A stretch of DNA of 64,000 nt from Glossina fuscipes (GCF_014805625.2 NW_023998416.1:32250056-32314055), one strand, 5' to 3'; shown: positions 1 through 14,690, numbered from the stretch's first letter. The notes: generated by a model from the letters alone, not told the origin. Translations and numbers: made by a program.

Positions 1-777
1 TGTATATACATATATTCGGAAATGATGAAAAAAAGATATGGTGGATAAGTAATTAAAAGGAGAGAATTTTCGGTCTAAAGCCTGCGTACGGCCTGAGAAC
101 TTGAGTCTGTCTATAAAGACAAGCAAGAAAGCCTTCTCTTGGATTCGAATTTGAGCACTGACCAGCTTGTCTTTACAGAATTATTCCTTTAAGGAGGGAA
201 ACCATTGCAAATTTTTTAGTAAAAAAAAAAAATTTTTTTTTCATTGACTTAACGACTGGTTTTAATTCTTTTAAAAATACATTGCTTGAAAGAAATTTTG
301 AGCTCTTCCTCAAGCATTCGTAAAAGATTTCCCGTGTCAAGTCCGATGTCCCGTGGAAGTTCTGCTAGGAAGTTACAGCTTAATATCTTGTCTGTTGATT
401 TCTAGCGTAGCTTTGTTGAGATTACCGTTGCGCGGCTAATAAGACTTACAAAAATTCTAAAATTATCAGAGCTTCTGTCAAGAAATTAAAAGGAACAAGC
501 ACTGAATCATATATTTTCTTGCAAATTTTCTCTCATGTTAAGCGTAAAATGCGTGCCTCTGACTTTGACGGATGCAAAAAAAGCCACATTCGAGCATGAT
601 ATGCTGGAGAAAGAACAATGAAACATAACATTTAAACAGAGAAGAAAATTTTCATGCTCTCTTTGATAGCAGAGTAATGACTAAAATTTATTGTAATAAA
701 TTCAAACCCTACACCACATCGCTTAACGCAGTTATTCACATAGCAGCTTTTCCAAATTAGCCGGTATGTGCGAAGTG
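1..777. other. Gene-free AT-rich stretch
   Basis: No coding region, RNA gene or recognisable element was seen. Open frames here are short and show no family motif. Confidence 0.5.
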
Positions 778-940
778 CTCGAAAAAACGGTCCGTTCCGA
801 AACATTTTCAATAACATTCGTCGTTTGTCTAAACCATATCAATGAACCAAATTTCATCAAAATAGCTCAAATATTGCGACATGTAGGTTGAATACAAGAA
901 GACGTAAGCAGACATCACACGGACAGGCAGAAAAGCTTCG
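778..940 (+). repeat. Dispersed repeat F1, fragment
   Basis: Matches other F1 copies in the window at 20,376, 48,030, 56,590 and, reversed, 46,763. Shared blocks are a GAAAAAACGGTCC-type start, an AAATTTCATCAAAATA block, a TTGCGAC(A)TGTAGGTTGA block and a final CGGACAGGCAGA-type block. It is non-coding. The family looks like the abundant intergenic repeats of higher flies, but no named family is assigned here. Confidence 0.55.
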
Positions 941-3900
941 TACAAAAGGCAGCTCCACTCCAAGTCTTTTTGGTGTTCTACACATTCGCGGAAATCTTTC
1001 TCTAACATATTGACAAACTTTAAGGCTCGTCTCTCTCAAAACGCGATTTTGCACAACGGCATGCAGCATGATTCCAGCAAATTTCCTTTTTTTAGTTGAA
1101 GACATTCTTAGATATTGAAGCTATTCTTAGAAGACCATGTTAAAGAGAAATGCACAAGATTTCAACATTAGTTGTCAATCACACAAAAATCAGTCGCTAT
1201 GTGTCTCTAGATTCATATTTACCTCAGTTACTGTAGACGCCGCTGAACATCTTTAATTAAAGACGCCTTGCGAAAAGAGTTCCCATCCAAAAGACATTCT
1301 AAAAACACTCTCGCTCTTAAAGCCTTCAAATGTCTCCATTTCATAATTTCACGAAGACCGAGCTGCAAATTTATATAGCGCTTCATTATAAAAGTTGAAA
1401 CTTTTCAAATTTTAAGTGAACGGAAGGAGGAGCACTATACACATCCTTCTTACCATAGTACTCTAAAGTGTGTTTTAAACTATTTAACTTATGAGGTAAG
1501 TGTAGCAATACAGTCCAACAGCCCGTAGAATCGTGGTTCGTAAACATTCCCACACGTTAAAGCTCTTCACGTCTGACTGATTCGAAAATCTATCCCAATG
1601 CAATGCCGATGTCTTCTCATATTTGAATGGTCCACAAACTTTTCGATATCTGCTACAAAATGTTGTGCACATATTCATTTTGTAAAAATGTTGGCAAGAC
1701 CTGGTTAGAACCTCAGAACACCTTGGGAGTATGCATGCGGTATCAAATAATGGCTCGATTAGGATATGCTCGCCCGTCAATATATCTATTTGTGATGCGG
1801 CGTTTGATAAACATACTTAATATCCAAACTTTAAATATTGACTTCAAATTTGGGAGCAACCTTAGAAGCTCTTGAGCCAAATCGATCAAACGATAAGCCC
1901 GCCATACAATATAAGCTGAGGACTGCTCCGATTTTGAAGACTAAAACATTGCATTTTTTTACTCACAAAGGATACAATGATACAAATTTTTACGTGTATT
2001 CTACGTACGTTGCCAAGACGGAGAAAATGAGCCATAACGACTCATATCAATATTTAGAGTTTCTTTCTTTTTTAAAGATAAATTTGGCGGTGCAGCCATG
2101 GCTGAATATAATTTTCCTGATCTTACCACGTTTTTATAACGAAGCATACCACGTTGTGACTCTCAGTCAGCTATGAGAATACTGCAAATGTTCAAAAACT
2201 TTACCGTTTTTATTATATTATGTATGCATAGATAAAAAGGATATTATATGCAGGCTACATATATTTTGCAAAATATAATATGAAACAAATTTGCGATAAT
2301 AACGGCTCAACAATAGTGGCTCAAAGTGAGCGGTGGTACTATTAGGGTTAAATATTACACCATGTACCTCGATATTCATCCTTTCTTTTAGGCAAAGCGA
2401 ATGTCACAAGAGAAAGCGAAATTTACATGACGCATGACCGCAAGCTCGGATTTCTGAAACGTCGTTTTTAATTAATGCGCCTTTTGTTCAATGAAAAGCA
2501 TTCACCTAATAGTTATACCACAAGATTTTCTCACCTAAGTATAATTAACTCGCACTCATTATCTTTGAACCCTTTTTTCCTTCAGATTAATCTAAGGTTC
2601 GAGCAACGCTACGGTACGCTCAAGTTATTTTTTGATCATTTTCAAAATAAGTTCTTTAAATTTTCCATCACCAGATTATCTCGGGAAAATCATTCATTCT
2701 GTAGGAGTACAAAAAAAAAAAAAAACAGTAAAAACAATAATAAAAAAAATATAATAAAAGCAAAGATAACGAAGGACATGTCAGTCATTTTATGGCTTTA
2801 TGACTTTAGAAGATTTTCGGATATTAAACGAATTACAAAAATACTACTGTTTAAAATATTTACCATTTTCTTCCACTAATTACTATCCCTAAGATTGTCT
2901 TAAAATAAATAAATAAATAAAATGAAATGCTTTCTTAGGCAATTATTTGCGCATGCTTAGGTTAACACAGAGTCCGGTATGTAATCGACCGTAAAAATAA
3001 ATCCGTTTTGCATACAATTTGTTTATATTTTTTTTTCTTTATGTATATACATATATACATACATCATAAGCGCACATGTGAATATATATATACATATATA
3101 TATACAGCGTGTGCATAAACAATCTTCTAAGTGCAACGAATAGAAAATCGGAAAAAAAAAGAATCGAAAGAGAAATTAAGTTCGGCTTACAGTGAAGCCT
3201 CTCGCACCTATTACGCCATTTTTGAGCTATCAAAATAGAAATGTCATTACGATTGGCTTTAGCGAGTAAAACATAAGGGACTTTTAGATACCGTCACTGT
3301 ACATTTACTTAGATTCGGTAGTAGAACGTGACTATTGTAAGTAACGAGGTCCATCATATCTATTAGTTAGGTACGAAAACCGGGAAATCTGTCGCATTTG
3401 AACTTCCGCAAATCCAAGGGAAAGCGGACTATCTCTTCATTTGTAGCACCACAAATAATATTCAGGTGCGGGTTTGGAGCGGCCGATACGATTCGATTAC
3501 AATTTTCCGAAAAGATGGCTTTGACTCAACTCTTGCGTTTAATGAATGCGTTATTCGTCTGAAATTAATTGAGGTCCAGCATTTATAGCAGGAAGCCTTC
3601 TCATAACAAACAGCTCAGAACGACAGGGCTCTAAAAATTTAAAAAGTATTGCATTCATATAAATTGGAACTAGCGACCCGAGCGACCTTTTCAATATTGC
3701 AATATTTTCTAGTTGAACTCCCGAACACTTGAATGAAAAGGGTCTCGAATAGAATGAACAAAGGTCCGTACTGCAATAATACTACCGTCATTCTAACGTG
3801 ACACTAAGCGAGGCGCCCGAGAAATCTCACCACTTCGCAGATATATGATTTATGTACTTCTTCACAACACAAGCGTATTTGAAAATAAGAACATTCTTAG

Positions 3901-6168
3901 TATTCATCCCAATAGCAGATGCGCTGTCCTTGCATAGACAGAAAGGTATATCAGCATTGGAACTTCAAAGTTGATTCAACAAAGTAAACGCAAAGATACT
4001 TGACCTTGACCAACGATCAACGCTTACTGCATCTAAATAATGCACAAAGTTTTCTTGATTTTATTTTCAATTCGCGAAAACTTGCTGGATTTCGTTCCCA
4101 TTTTACAAAATAAAAATAGCTTCGTTGCATCGGTCTATCATCTGCTGTCCCGGCATTTAGGTTATCTTAGTTGCTTGGCAGCCGAGCACTTAAATACAAA
4201 GCCACAAGTAAGACATAAGGTCGGTAGGAGTTACAGTGACTTTCTTTTATACATCGATTATTTCACTACAAAAACAATTTTTGAAAGAAAACATTTCACA
4301 ATTCTCTCGGGCTACTTTGAGGAAGCACTTGACACGGACTCATCCAATTTTGGATCTAAACTCTTTCATTACCGCAAATCATTTAAGTCATACAAGGATA
4401 AGAGCCAGAGACAAGAGTTATCTTTCAAAGAGCGTTACGTAAAGATAACATATTACGTAAGCATAAGCATCCCATTTTAAGCGTAAACGGTATCGTCACT
4501 AGAACAACTAAAACTCCGAAACTATTGACCGAAATGTGATAAAATTTTGAAATATTTTTTGTTTGAAGTTTGCCGCTATCTCACCATCAGATAGCTTTGC
4601 CAATAGTCATCCTATGTCGGTATGTTGTTCTAAGTACTTGTTAGGCGGTACGAACGTAGTGTAAAATAATAACAACCCATTCTTACCTCTCCCTCGTCTA
4701 CGCGAGGCAGTTCAAGAGTTTTCGGACCAAGGAACTTATTTTTATTTATATAGTCTGCACATTCTGCAACTTAGTGCTTAAAGCGATTCCTTTATTGTGT
4801 GATTTTTTAAGTAAAATCCATAAAAAAAACCGAGTTTAAAAGCAAAGTTACACCCTTCCATCATGTAGACGGTTAGACAGACAGTCACAGTATCTCAGGC
4901 TAAATAAGAGTAAATAAATTGTTCATTGTTTCAAACGTTCAACTGACTTAATATACTCTCGCGATGGACGACGCTTTTAAGTATTTCGATGAGGAAATTG
5001 TTTTTTTTGTTTTATTAGTTGTTTTTTTAAGTCATGTGACATGTACTCAACACTCTTTAGTTGTGTTTACTTTAACGTGTGCGCTGAATGATATAAAAGA
5101 AATTGCGCCGCTTACGTTAATCGTTTTTGTACATTAATCGGTTATGTTTGCTTGTTCACGAGTAAACATAACGCAAATACAATAACAAATAATGAAACAA
5201 TGCATTGCCGCATCACAAACATCTTTTTGTTGTTTTCAGGATGCGGCAAATTTCCCTGAAAATTCTCATTACTCTTTATAGAGTTATTTATTTATTTCTC
5301 CTAAATATTTAATTACTTATCAAATCGCGTAGTTGCAAAGGTAACCTAAATCGAATTTTCGACTCTTTATCTGAATATCCTTTTCAGTATGAATGGGTTC
5401 TTTGACCTACACTAACGACTCGACATTTGCTAAGCTGCTAGAAGACTATTTGTAAGTAAGGCTTAAGGGCAGTACTTTCGGATGAAGGAGTCAGAATTAG
5501 TGGGACAAATTAAAAAGTCCGTTTGCACGGACTAAACGAATTTATTTTTCTCGAGCATATAAGTGATCTTCAATCTGTGAAAGGCCCTACGAAACCAAGC
5601 TGAATTTTTCAAGAGAAACTAGGCATCAGCTTTTATTACTAGCTCAACGGCTGGCGATGGTTGCGATACGGCAGATGAATCCCGTGGTGGCTCGTAATAG
5701 ACTTAACCCCTATAAACAGTGAGCAGACGACGCAATGAATCATCCCGTATCCAACCTTGTCCGTCTTTTTCAAAAACCTTCATCACCTCTTTGTTTCTTT
5801 TGCTTATCAGAGAGCACTTGGGGCCTTCTTCTTTCGGCCTTGTAGAAACGTCTACATGCAACGTCGTACACGAAAACATAAATGCTGCGATAAATACAAG
5901 TCTTCCGGAAAAACATTCAAATTGTTTCTGTGCGTAGTTCAGCTTACATACAAAAGCTTGCCCGTCAGTTTTTTTGTTATTTCCTATGGTCCGAGTATCC
6001 CCTCTTCACCTACACTTTTTAATCATCAAAACTAATTATAAAACTTTAAATTACTTTCCATTTAGATTAGTTTCTTAGTTCTTCACCTCCAGGCTCTTGT
6101 TATGTGCGCCTAGTTCAAGTATTTTATTTCAAGTACCGATGTCTTTTTAACTTGTACGGAAGACCTAT
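941..6168. other. Long stretch without supported genes
   Basis: Contains TA-rich simple sequence at about 3,030-3,110, an A-rich run near 2,710-2,760 and chance frames, the longest being 146 codons at 4,040-4,480. That frame has no signal peptide, motif or splice structure I recognise and overlaps another frame on the same strand, so it is not called. Confidence 0.45.
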
Positions 6169-6591
6169 GTGCAAGCATATCTACCTACACGTCGTCAGAA
6201 TGCCTCGGTATTTATCTCGCACGACGTTTTTTATAACGAATCACGACATGATTCTCAGTCCATCTCAGTCCAGCAAGGACGGATTATTCAAAGTACTGTT
6301 AACCGTATAACACGCGCTTTTTGTAACGTCAAACTTAGAGACCATATCTCCTCCTTTGTTTATGCTTTTTTAAAACTCTCCTTTCTCGATTGTCGAAAAT
6401 TCAGGCCGCTTATCTGCCTTCCAATTGAACGGCCGCAGTTCTCTAGATCGAATAGAAGCCCTTTGATATTAATACCAAGTTTGTCCCTCTCATCAGCCGA
6501 ACGATCCTTCACCGTTCACATTACTAGATATTGCAATGCCCTACCACTGGGTCTGAAATTCTTCAATGATTCTTTGAATAACTACTAAATT
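6169..6591 (+). pseudogene. Decayed non-LTR retrotransposon reverse transcriptase, C-terminal end
   Basis: The open frame ends in a pattern typical of the C-terminus of fly LINE ORF2 proteins. A block beginning LRDHISSFVYAFLKL is followed by a RSNRSPLILIPS segment and then a CNALPLGLKFF segment. These resemble the family patterns 'RDHxSxxxxxLxWLxI', 'xSNRSxLxL' and 'LWNALPxxI'. No polymerase palm with a YADD motif was found upstream, so only the 3' tail of ORF2 remains, consistent with a 5'-truncated insertion. The clade could be CR1/jockey-like. The first part of the frame is probably not coding. Identification rests on pattern memory, not a search. Confidence 0.45.
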
Positions 6592-8690
6592 TATTTTGTT
6601 GTTGGTAGGAATTGATGATTGCGGAGTTTGTGCGGTAAGATGGTGGTATTGGCGGCCATTTAGCTGACTTGTACACTCACTTATGCTATAGTTTCTTTTT
6701 GCACATAAAATGTATGTTTGTGATTAGGTAATAGGTCTAGGAATAAGCACAAGTCGCAAGCGTGTTATTCCTGTACCAATAAAACTTTTCCTTGGGTTTT
6801 TAATAATGTTTTTGGATGATTTCAACTTTATAACCAAGTGGTAAGTGATCTTCATCTCAGATGCTTTCATTTTGAAGTCGAACCTGCATAAAACTTTCCT
6901 TCCACTCTATCCTAATCCTTCCCCATCACCACCATGCCCACCCCTATAAGAGACATCCCCTGGCTCGCTGATCTTTTTTGTTTGATAAATAAATTTAAAT
7001 AAATTCTGCAACGTCTTGTCGCAACGCAACTAAGTTTTTACTAATTTTTTTTTCCTTCCCTAAAGGTTTATTCCATGATATACGGTTTTGCTAACAATCG
7101 AGAATTTCTCGCTCCTAATAAATGAATACATTCGCAGTGAGTTATTTATGGCTTACGAGTATGGCTGTGCTACACCTTCCTTTCGTTTAATAGACAAATC
7201 AAACAACTTTATTAACACCATTAACGATTGCTTACATGATAGAAGAGGGTGGAGTCAAAGTACGCAAACAAATCAAAAAAAAAAAGAAAAGAAAAACAAA
7301 GCAAGAATTTTTATGTAAAAACAAATTTCACATAATGTTAATGTTCATGTAAAATATTTCAATATTACGCATAAGATGTGAAGAGAAAAAGAGGTGTTTT
7401 ATGGGTTTCGGTTAATGAGACCAAAAGTTAAATTCTTCTTTAAACACAATTTCCTAGCGAGACGGAACTCTCTACATAATTAAGTAGTAAGTAAGTAAAG
7501 GATTAAATTAATGATTTGGATAAATATTGAAACCCTTTTTCAAAACACACCACCACAACTGCTCTAATAACAATGCAAATTTCCTCTTCTTCTTCTTGGC
7601 AGTATGCCTTCGATAAATTTCAGTTTAAACTATTCAAAGCAATGAACGTTAACTCCTCCATTCTTTAAGTAATTTAGTTAATCCGTTTATTTATTAGAGT
7701 TTGCAGTAAATTTAAGAAGAAACCGTAAAATGAATTTCTATTTTATTGCACCTTTAACATGCCATCCATTGTAGTTTTTCTACTGTTCAGTGATTTTTCA
7801 GTTTTACAATCCATGGACAATCCTTTCATGTTTAGGAGGTAAAGGATACACCATCACCACCACGCTACCATTTTTCTATAGTAAAACAACTATCGATTTG
7901 CTTCTTCTTCTTCTTTTTCTTCCACTTATAAAATTGAGGTCAAAAAGGTGAAAGTTTCGCGGAATAAACGGACATATTACTGCTAGACGGATATTGCTAA
8001 CATTTTCTTACACGACGTTGACGTCAAATTTTTGCTCGCGTAGTTAGGTAGCCTTGACTTTATAAATTTTATGATAGATATTTTTAAATTTTGATCTTTG
8101 CTTTCTTTTTTTTTCTTTGGTTGATGTTTTTGCCATTTTTGTAATATTAGGAGAGAGGGAAAAAGAGGAAGATTTGAAAGAATTCATGAATTATTTTATA
8201 AATATTCGAAACAACATTTGCTTAAATTTTACTAAGAATTCTTTATAAGGCCAATGCTGACCTTGATAGGTACACGAGGAGAGTACAACGAAATCGCAAT
8301 AAAAAAAAAGTTAGAAACTTATGCTCGGCAAGAGCGGAATCTTATATATCCACCGCCATTCGTTTGATCATATCAATACTAATTTGATCCTACCTTATCA
8401 TTCTGCCATGGGATAAATTTAGTGTTGCACGTTAAGGAGTCTTTGAAAGTCTTTGGTGAATTGATTTTATCTAGAATAAAATAAGAAATCCGATTTTAAA
8501 CATGAATGGTAGGGTCCTTCAAGCAATAAACCATAAAATTTCAGCCTTCCATCCTTCATGTGCAAGTAACAGACAAGAACCCATGTATTTTCGCTTATAC
8601 CATATTATTATCATGCGCCTCTCCTTTAACCGATTCGGCCTTGGATATTCAGTGCAAATTTGCGTGCAAGGATTTGCAATGTTTCGGTTA
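6592..8690. other. Stretch without supported genes
   Basis: May include the 3' untranslated tail of the LINE remnant just upstream. Otherwise AT-rich with small CTT/TTC-rich runs near 7,585 and 7,900. No gene seen. Confidence 0.4.
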
Positions 8691-8699
8691 AATTTGACA

Positions 8700-8900
8700 T
8701 CAATTTCTTAATTTTTTGCGATCAGGCTTATGCCAATAAAACACATGCCCACATATACGCTTAAACAAACAGACCGGCAGACATGGTTAGGCGGATTCAG
8801 AATTTGACATTGATTGAGAACGTAATGCTGTGGAAAAGGGAAGGACAATATGCAAATTAGATTGCGTGGGTACTGTGACAGACAGACATCTTTGTCAAAT
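8700..8900 (+). repeat. Dispersed repeat F2, fragment
   Basis: Carries the F2 signature of a GACCGGCAGACATGGTTAG block followed by an interval that, in other copies, precedes a 'CCCTATAAAGT'-type block. It is diverged and non-coding; the call rests on the order of short shared blocks. Confidence 0.35.
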
Positions 8901-11900
8901 TTCACATCGTAAACGTTATTAGTTTTTCAGATGCGCTTGGTTTTGTGTGATTTTCTTGAGTAAAGAGATCGCATTAAATGTTGTTTTCGAAACGATGAGA
9001 TAACATGAGAATTGGATCTGGGCGTACGACCAATCGAGCGAATATCGTGCAAAAAGGTTAGCCAAGACCGAAAAAACCGCGGCAAGTCGTTAGAAAATCA
9101 AACTGATGTTAACAGATTTCTTCGATTATAGTGGTGTCATGCGCTATGAGTTGCTGCCGCCCGGCCAAACTGTTAAGAACGAACATTATTTGAAGTTTGA
9201 GGATCACTTTGAAGGTGACGAGTGGCACAATGAAAGAAAAAATTAAATTTCTCTTACTTTTTAGACACGGCACTGTATACTTCAAAGCTTGTCTGAAGCT
9301 TCCTTTTATGAATGAAAAATGAGTATACCTCTCTCTCTCTCTCATCTCTCGATGATGAGTACATATAAAAAATATGGCAAATATTTTCTGTGTTAATCAA
9401 GAATCTAAATGCACGTCATATATACATAGACATGTTTTCCTTGTCTTCTAATAACAGACATATAAGTTACAGATGTTAATCGGTTAGAGTTGTTTTAAAA
9501 ACATTGGTTCAAATATTTATTTCATTCGTCCTACACACAGCCTTGGATATCTAAATAGCATATACTTCACTCCTTTTTTTTTTTTAGGATGGGTCATTAA
9601 CCACTCAGAGGATGTTACATAGTAGTGTAAATATCTTTTAATGACCTTTGCCTCGTACCGTTTGACATTTGTGCCCCAGATGTTTTCAATAACGTTCTGA
9701 TATATCTCTTTCGACACCAAGAATACTCTGTGGAGGGGTTTGACTATTTTTGTGCCCGCGATTCTATACTGAAATATAATACTAATTAATACAGTCGCTC
9801 TCTCTCTGCTAATTAATATCAGGATAAAAAATTTTATTTGCACCATTCATAAGAATAAATATGTAATAGATTTTTAGGCGATTTAGCTTGGACTGCTGTA
9901 TATGCCCGTAAGTCATCATCATATAGAAATGAAATATTCATAGGAGTATTTCGCAACACTCGTGTGGTGGATCCACAAATGGCCCACCATGAGAGAGGAT
10001 GAGATTTTTTAAATGATTTCTAAAAGAGCTAAAAATATTTAAAACAAATTTTTTTTTTTGATTTATAGAAAATTATATTAAAAATTTCTTAACTTTTTTC
10101 TTTTGTCTAATTGAAGTAAAAGTATTCATGCAATCTAAAAAAATTCCGAAGGTGTGTGAAAACACTTTGAGGTGACGCAAGAAATCCAGACACAATTTTT
10201 GTATAATATTTTTATCTGTTTTGATTGTCTCGTTTGTTTAGTTACTCACCATTTTTGATAAAAATCATAAGACGAAGAAGAAGAAGACTTTTTACATATC
10301 TGTGCAATTAATCATGTTCAATAAAGAAATATGTGCCAATTAATCGAGAATATCCAGAAGGCCCTACTTGAGCAATATTTTCATTTTATGTTAAGCGACA
10401 TTCCAGGTTCTCTTAAGGCTTTGAGCCAAATATATCGACCGACTTGCTTATTACAGTGAAAACTTTAAAAATTGTTGAAATTGTTGAACAATTGTTTTCA
10501 TGTGAAAATGTTTTCACATTTATTTGCTATAAATGAAATTTTTTACACCTAATGTTACAATCAATGGTGACTAACTACAGCGACAAATTCGTAGTGTTAG
10601 TTATGATGCAAAGCATCTTAACTGGAGTCACAAAAGAAAAGAATATAATCTACTATAAGCTATTAAAAATTACAGAGTATAAATGTATGTATATATGTTT
10701 GCATTCTCTTCATAAATATCCCATTATTGTCAGTATGTTATAAAGACATCACAAACCAACCCTGTAGCGTTAGTTACGACATTATGCTGCTTAATGAAAC
10801 TATTAGGTTGTAATTTAACGCTTTGTTAATTAATCAGACTAATAAGAAGCTGCCGATTACATCTGATTAAGGGTAACGGTGTTGATGTTATTGCGTCAAA
10901 GAAAAAGTTCAAGATGTTTTTCCGAACAGTTTTTTCCAGTATACGAGCTTAACATCAGATAAATCCGATAAACGTAGCCCTATAAAGCATTTGCACACCA
11001 CCCGTGAAAGGGGACGCAATGAAAGCGTAACATTTCTTAAAAATATTGTTAAAAGGCGATAAAAATTGAGTCGCATACGACAATAGTATGCGGGAAATGG
11101 GTAAAGCAGCATAGACAACGGCAACGCCCGGATTAATGCCACATAAGGCAACCCTCTGTATATGGGGCAAGTGGATGGGAATCGTGAGTTATAAGCTGTT
11201 CCAACCCTTCCTCAATGTCAATACGACTGAGGCCCACAATCAAAATAAAAAGGCTAAAATTTGCTTGATTGGGGAGTTAAGACATTGCCCTCTGCGTTTA
11301 CTATTTATATTGATAAAGATTGCCGATGAAGTTGGTACATATTTGGGTTAGCAAAGATCTAAGATTTAAATTATTAGAGGAATGTTTTTAAATTTTGATA
11401 GGAAACGCCAGGAAACTCAAAGCATGAAGAGTTGCCTCAGACAAAGGTTTCCTGACATCCTTTAGCGGCCTTCGAGCTTCTAAGCTCGCAAAGGAACTTA
11501 ATTTGATAAATCGAGAGGATGAAATGAAATTTGCAGGTATTAAGACGATGCCGTAACATGTGTTTTTCTTCTTCCTTTCAAAACAATCCATAGGGCAATA
11601 AGCAGAATGAAATGCGATGAGGCAGAACCAGTGCGCACCAATTTTCATTCTTTCTGCTTAGCAGAAGATACTATTAGTTAACTAGATGTGATTCAACAAC
11701 AATACGGAGACTAAAAAAACTGTTTTCTTCAGGTACATGTATGCGTTATTGTAATTGCGTGCGCCTGCAGGGTTTATGTACAACATTACGTTAGGATTTC
11801 TTAGAAAAGAAATCATAACATTTTGAAATTAATGTTAAAAGTCAGTCTATTCCTACTTATCTGTCAACAACATTGACCACATGGCACAAACAAAGGGAGT

Positions 11901-12849
11901 TAAGAGTTAAGTGCGCCTTCCAGTCTCACATGACAAACAACAAAGTTGCACAGAGCACTTAATGGAAACTGAAGCCGAAAACATTGTAATGCTTGGTAAG
12001 AGTTTCAGCAATTAGTTGATAAACGTTATGTAAACAAATTTGTGAATAAAAAAACGGAAAAAAAAATTAAAATTTATGCAAGTGTTGCTTCAATATTTTC
12101 CAGAAAACTATAATTCAAGATCACTTTACACAAAATTATTTATAAAAAGGCAAAAATAATTTGAATACGTTTGTATAATTTATGTTATTTCTCTCTATAT
12201 ATATATATTCCGTAAAGGCACATTTAAATTTTACTTATATGAATGAGCGACGAGAATTAGAAATTCTAATCCAGCAAGTAATTGGATCCAACGTGAAATT
12301 GTTACAAGAATTACACTTAAACGCAGTTTTTCTTCGAGTTAAACTGGACATGTGAACGGATCGACGACTAAACACTCCTTCGTGGCATTGTTTTATATTG
12401 CGTTTGTTTGCCGAGTACAATGGTACATAATCGTCGTTATTAGGCAAAGTGAGGCGTTGAGTACTTGACACTTATTCAAGTTTCAAGTGGCGCTGAGGGA
12501 TATCAGAGAGTCCTTTAAACAATAGCATGCTGAGGATGCCTACTGAAATATAAAGCCTTTCTCATATGCCTTCTGTGGTAAATATCTTATCAACAAAAAC
12601 GAGCATTCAGGGATATTTGTTTCCTTGGTGGGTTGCACATGTTTGCTGTGATAAATTAAAACCACAAACACTTTTTTTTTTTTTATGTAATTTTATGAGA
12701 CGTGGTGGCTTTTGCGTCATAGATTTAACCTTAAAAAAAAAACATATGTAATGATAAACTTAAGTGTATGTAGGAATTAAAAATGAAACTAAAAAAGGCT
12801 CATTATTTTAATTGTGGTTTCTTAGATCGTTAACAGTTCCTTCGATTAT
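8901..12849. other. Stretch without supported genes
   Basis: Only short simple repeats, such as a CT run at 9,331-9,350, and chance frames. The 109-codon minus frame at 9,517-9,846 shows no recognisable motif. Confidence 0.4.
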
Positions 12850-13020
12850 TTTATGGTTAACCAGCCAATTGTGCCGATCTCGCTGGCAATGACGAGTGTA
12901 CTCGTTTAAACGGACAGACGGACGGACAAACTAGTAATCATTATCTGACTCGATCGGAATGTAATGGAATGTGGATCTACGCGAAATCCCTATGGGCGTT
13001 GTACACATCCACACACGCCT
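12850..13020 (-). repeat. Dispersed repeat F2, fragment, reversed
   Basis: Read on the minus strand it contains a CCATAGGGATTTCG block, a GATCGAGTCAGATAATGAT block and a TTTGTCCGTCCGTCTGTCCG block. This is the order seen in intergenic fly repeats of the 'CCCTATAAAGT ... GTCCGTCTGTCCG' type. Non-coding. Confidence 0.5.
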
Positions 13021-14611
13021 AAAATAGCCTTATGCTACAAGCTGCGCAGATTGTATTGAAGAAACAAAGCGTCTTTGTTTGGAAATTTTCATATACTTTG
13101 CCAATACATCGAAATGTGATATATTTATGCAGTTTTTTGTTTAATCGCATGAATGCGAAACGATTGAAATAATTAATAAAATAACTTTTATTATCTAAAT
13201 TAAGGGCCGAATAGGTTATAAGTTGTGGAGACGAGCAGATCGAAACAGTTAAATTTGGAAGTTTAATTTATGAAAAATATTAATTCATATGTGTAAATGC
13301 ATATTTGTGCACACACATATACATGTGCACCTGTATATATCTGTACATATATATTTTATTCATTATATCCCAGTACTCGGAAGCTACACCACAACGTTGG
13401 TAAATAGATTCGAGAGCGAATCCGATTTAGATGCAGGTCTCTTTACGAAGATGGAAAGCTAAAGTAACTCTATAAACAAAGTATAGACTGAAGACAGAAA
13501 CTTGCTGGGTATCCTAACAGCCTCCAACTTATCTGCGGTAGACAGGAGCTTTTGGATCTCTAGTTTTTATTATTGAAGAACAGTTCTTGCTATTACATTG
13601 ACTTTAAAAAATGAAAAGACGCCCGAAAGGCGCAGAAATAGTCGCTGATTAATCGAGGGGCAAAGATAAGAGTATTTTAAATTTTAACAGATGTAAACTT
13701 CTAGTTCCGCTTTGTAAGCAGTAAAATAAATTTGAAAGCAAAAATATTTCGTTTTTTAGTCTTTAAGAAAAAATATTGAAAGCAAATCATAAAAAAGTTT
13801 CTTGTTATTCAGACGCATTAACACTTTGATTAAAAAAAAACTCCTAAACTCTTGTTTTTTCCGGTTCTTTTTCCCATAGTGTGCGATAGGCAAACAATTA
13901 TTTTGGTATTGGAAAAACAAAATACGTATGGATGTTATGCCTGATGAAAAATATTTTTTGTTTACTAAATTCACGGAAGTTTACGGCAGCTTGAGTTGTA
14001 AAACGTTTATAAAGAAAATTTATATTCCTTTATTAGTTAGGCGTGTGTTTCCTGACCGGTTTTCTATAGCTTGAAGAACGGAGATCGCGTCACCTTGTGA
14101 TATCTCGCGCCTACCGTTTTTCTACAATTGAGTTTCTTAACGCGGACTTTTCGTGAAACAAACAATAACAAAAACAACAATTTATGGGCAAAATAAAAAT
14201 TGTTGTCCTTCCACGCGTTCGGTAACTAATTCACTATTTTGGAAAGAAATATATGTAAATAAGCAATTGTCGCAATAATGTTTTTTTTCTATTTTCTTTT
14301 TTTAGAAAATTAGTTTTCAGAATTCACTTTTGTGCGAGAAATTGATTCGCTGGTAACTTTACTTGTAACTAATCAATCATAATTTAAAATGGTCTTGCAA
14401 AGCAGCTAAGTACTGGAAATGCGATTTATGGAAAAAGAACAAAAAAAAAAAAAAGAAAGAAGCAGAAAGTTCTTCAATTTTGAAACGTTTGTTAGAAGTG
14501 TAAACAACTCTCGTAAATAAGTTAAAAACAATTTTACTGTAAACATAAACATATAAACGATGCTAAGATGACCCTCAATTTTATCGCTAATTTGTTTTAA
14601 GAGAAACATGG
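13021..14611. other. Stretch without supported genes
   Basis: AT-rich, with CA/TA-type simple sequence near 13,300-13,360 and homopolymer runs. No gene seen. Confidence 0.4.
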
Positions 14612-14688
<77 letters not shown>

Positions 14689-14690
14689 AA
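14612..14690 (+). repeat. Compound microsatellite (GAAA)n(GA)n
   Basis: About seven GAAA units run directly into about twenty GA units, ending in an imperfect GATAGAGAAA. The whole tract is purine-only on the plus strand apart from one T near the end. Confidence 0.95.

Noticed and set aside
125..165. Possible tRNA B box on the minus strand (GGATTCGAATT)
   Set aside because: The flanking bases do not form a T stem and no A box was found at tRNA spacing.
4040..4480. 146-codon plus-strand open frame
   Set aside because: No signal peptide, domain motif or splice context. A second open frame overlaps it on the same strand; length is plausible by chance in AT-rich DNA.
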